A stretch of 64,000 nucleotides of DNA from Lacticaseibacillus parakribbianus. GTDB taxonomy: Bacteria > Bacillota > Bacilli > Lactobacillales > Lactobacillaceae. Numbering within the stretch: position 1 is the stretch's first letter; each line of letters opens with the position of its first letter. Under the pieces are notes generated by a model. The model saw nothing but the letters and a program-made list of their open reading frames with translations, was not told where the DNA came from and searched no databases. The stretch is from positions 16,538 through 80,537 of the forward strand of contig NZ_JANQBA010000012.1 of assembly GCF_025490915.1 (NCBI RefSeq), in the 5' to 3' direction. Shown here one piece after another: positions 63,784 through 64,000 of this stretch. Both the position numbers and the translations under genes were made by a program.

Positions 63784-64000
63784 GGTTGACCAAAGCTGCC
63801 GAAGCGCATGTCTGACGGCGTGAGCTTAAAAATTGACGGCCACAATGGCAGGGCTTACACTGGTTTTGGATGATTATTCGTAAGCACCCAATAATCGACC
63901 GTCTTGCAAACTGAGAAGGGCCGCAATCCTATTTTTGGATTGCGACCCTTCATTGCTTACGCGGTTTCGCTAGTTGCTGGCTTTAGATGCTGATTCCAAG
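63784..64000. other. Right end of window, no gene supported
   Basis: A hairpin GCAATCC/GGATTGC with flanking AAGGG/CCCTT (about 63916-63950) could end a gene entering from the right on the minus strand; a short minus-strand frame closing near 63970 may be its C-terminus. Not enough sequence to call it. Confidence 0.3.

Overview
The window joins the right part of a prophage (about 1-20,100) to conserved chromosome (about 20,100-64,000) of a low-diversity, high-GC lactic acid bacterium. The housekeeping order recJ-apt, lepA, hrcA-grpE-dnaK-dnaJ, hemW, ribF-truB, rbfA-infB-ylxQ-ylxR-nusA-rimP, polC, proS-rseP-cdsA-uppS, frr-pyrH, tsf-rpsB, with a HrcA/CIRCE heat-shock operon, PolC replicase, frequent TTG/GTG starts and DUF960/YbaK neighbours, points to Lactobacillaceae. 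The GC-rich codon use suggests one of the high-GC relatives of the Lacticaseibacillus group; that genus-level placement is inference.

Prophage (read right to left, mostly minus strand): integrase at the right edge (18,871-20,028, plus strand); a lysogeny block with a self-cleaving CI-type repressor (16,467) and divergent Cro-like gene (16,319) separated by two promoters overlaid with TCCGGT/ACCGGA operators; a second small XRE regulator, a Rha regulator and small genes; a replication/recombination block (Gp157-like, DUF1071 annealing protein, HNHc nuclease, Lin1244/DnaD-type replication protein with an internal iteron array, LexA-like winged helix, RusA resolvase, SSB); a run of small accessory proteins; an ArpU/RinA-type late regulator; two tRNA-like structures; HNH endonuclease; and the terminase small and large subunits. 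The large subunit runs off the left edge, so head, tail and lysis genes and the other att site lie outside the window.

Inside the prophage several genes stand against the main direction or carry their own promoter and terminator: csbD-like (3,269), a secreted coiled-coil gene (4,120), two small membrane-anchored proteins (12,429 and 13,989), a YjzC-like gene (15,723), a four-helix membrane protein (17,229) and a zinc-ribbon/HEPN-like protein (17,716). They are candidates for lysogenic-conversion or anti-phage cargo. Two copies of a structured RNA element with compensatory base changes flank the membrane gene at 17,135-17,201 and 17,608-17,675; this is the least expected signal in the prophage.

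Chromosome: 20,029-20,892 has no convincing protein gene but contains a possible promoter-to-terminator non-coding RNA on the minus strand. Then come DUF960, a YbaK-type deacylase, apt and recJ (minus); two plus-strand genes (unknown 108-aa protein, ASCH protein); a two-gene minus-strand locus encoding a beta-helix/tandem AAA+ protein and a membrane protein with a repeated PKFGVDAA motif; and an accessory island with a 20-codon peptide gene followed by a double-length (591 aa) Rgg-like regulator, flanked by gene remnants. From 31,990 to 61,580 nearly everything is minus-strand core machinery for translation, chaperones, transcription, replication, lipid carrier synthesis and ribosome assembly, with intrinsic terminators between transcription units. 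At the right end a plus-strand pair encodes a PlsC-type acyltransferase and an APC-family amino-acid permease.
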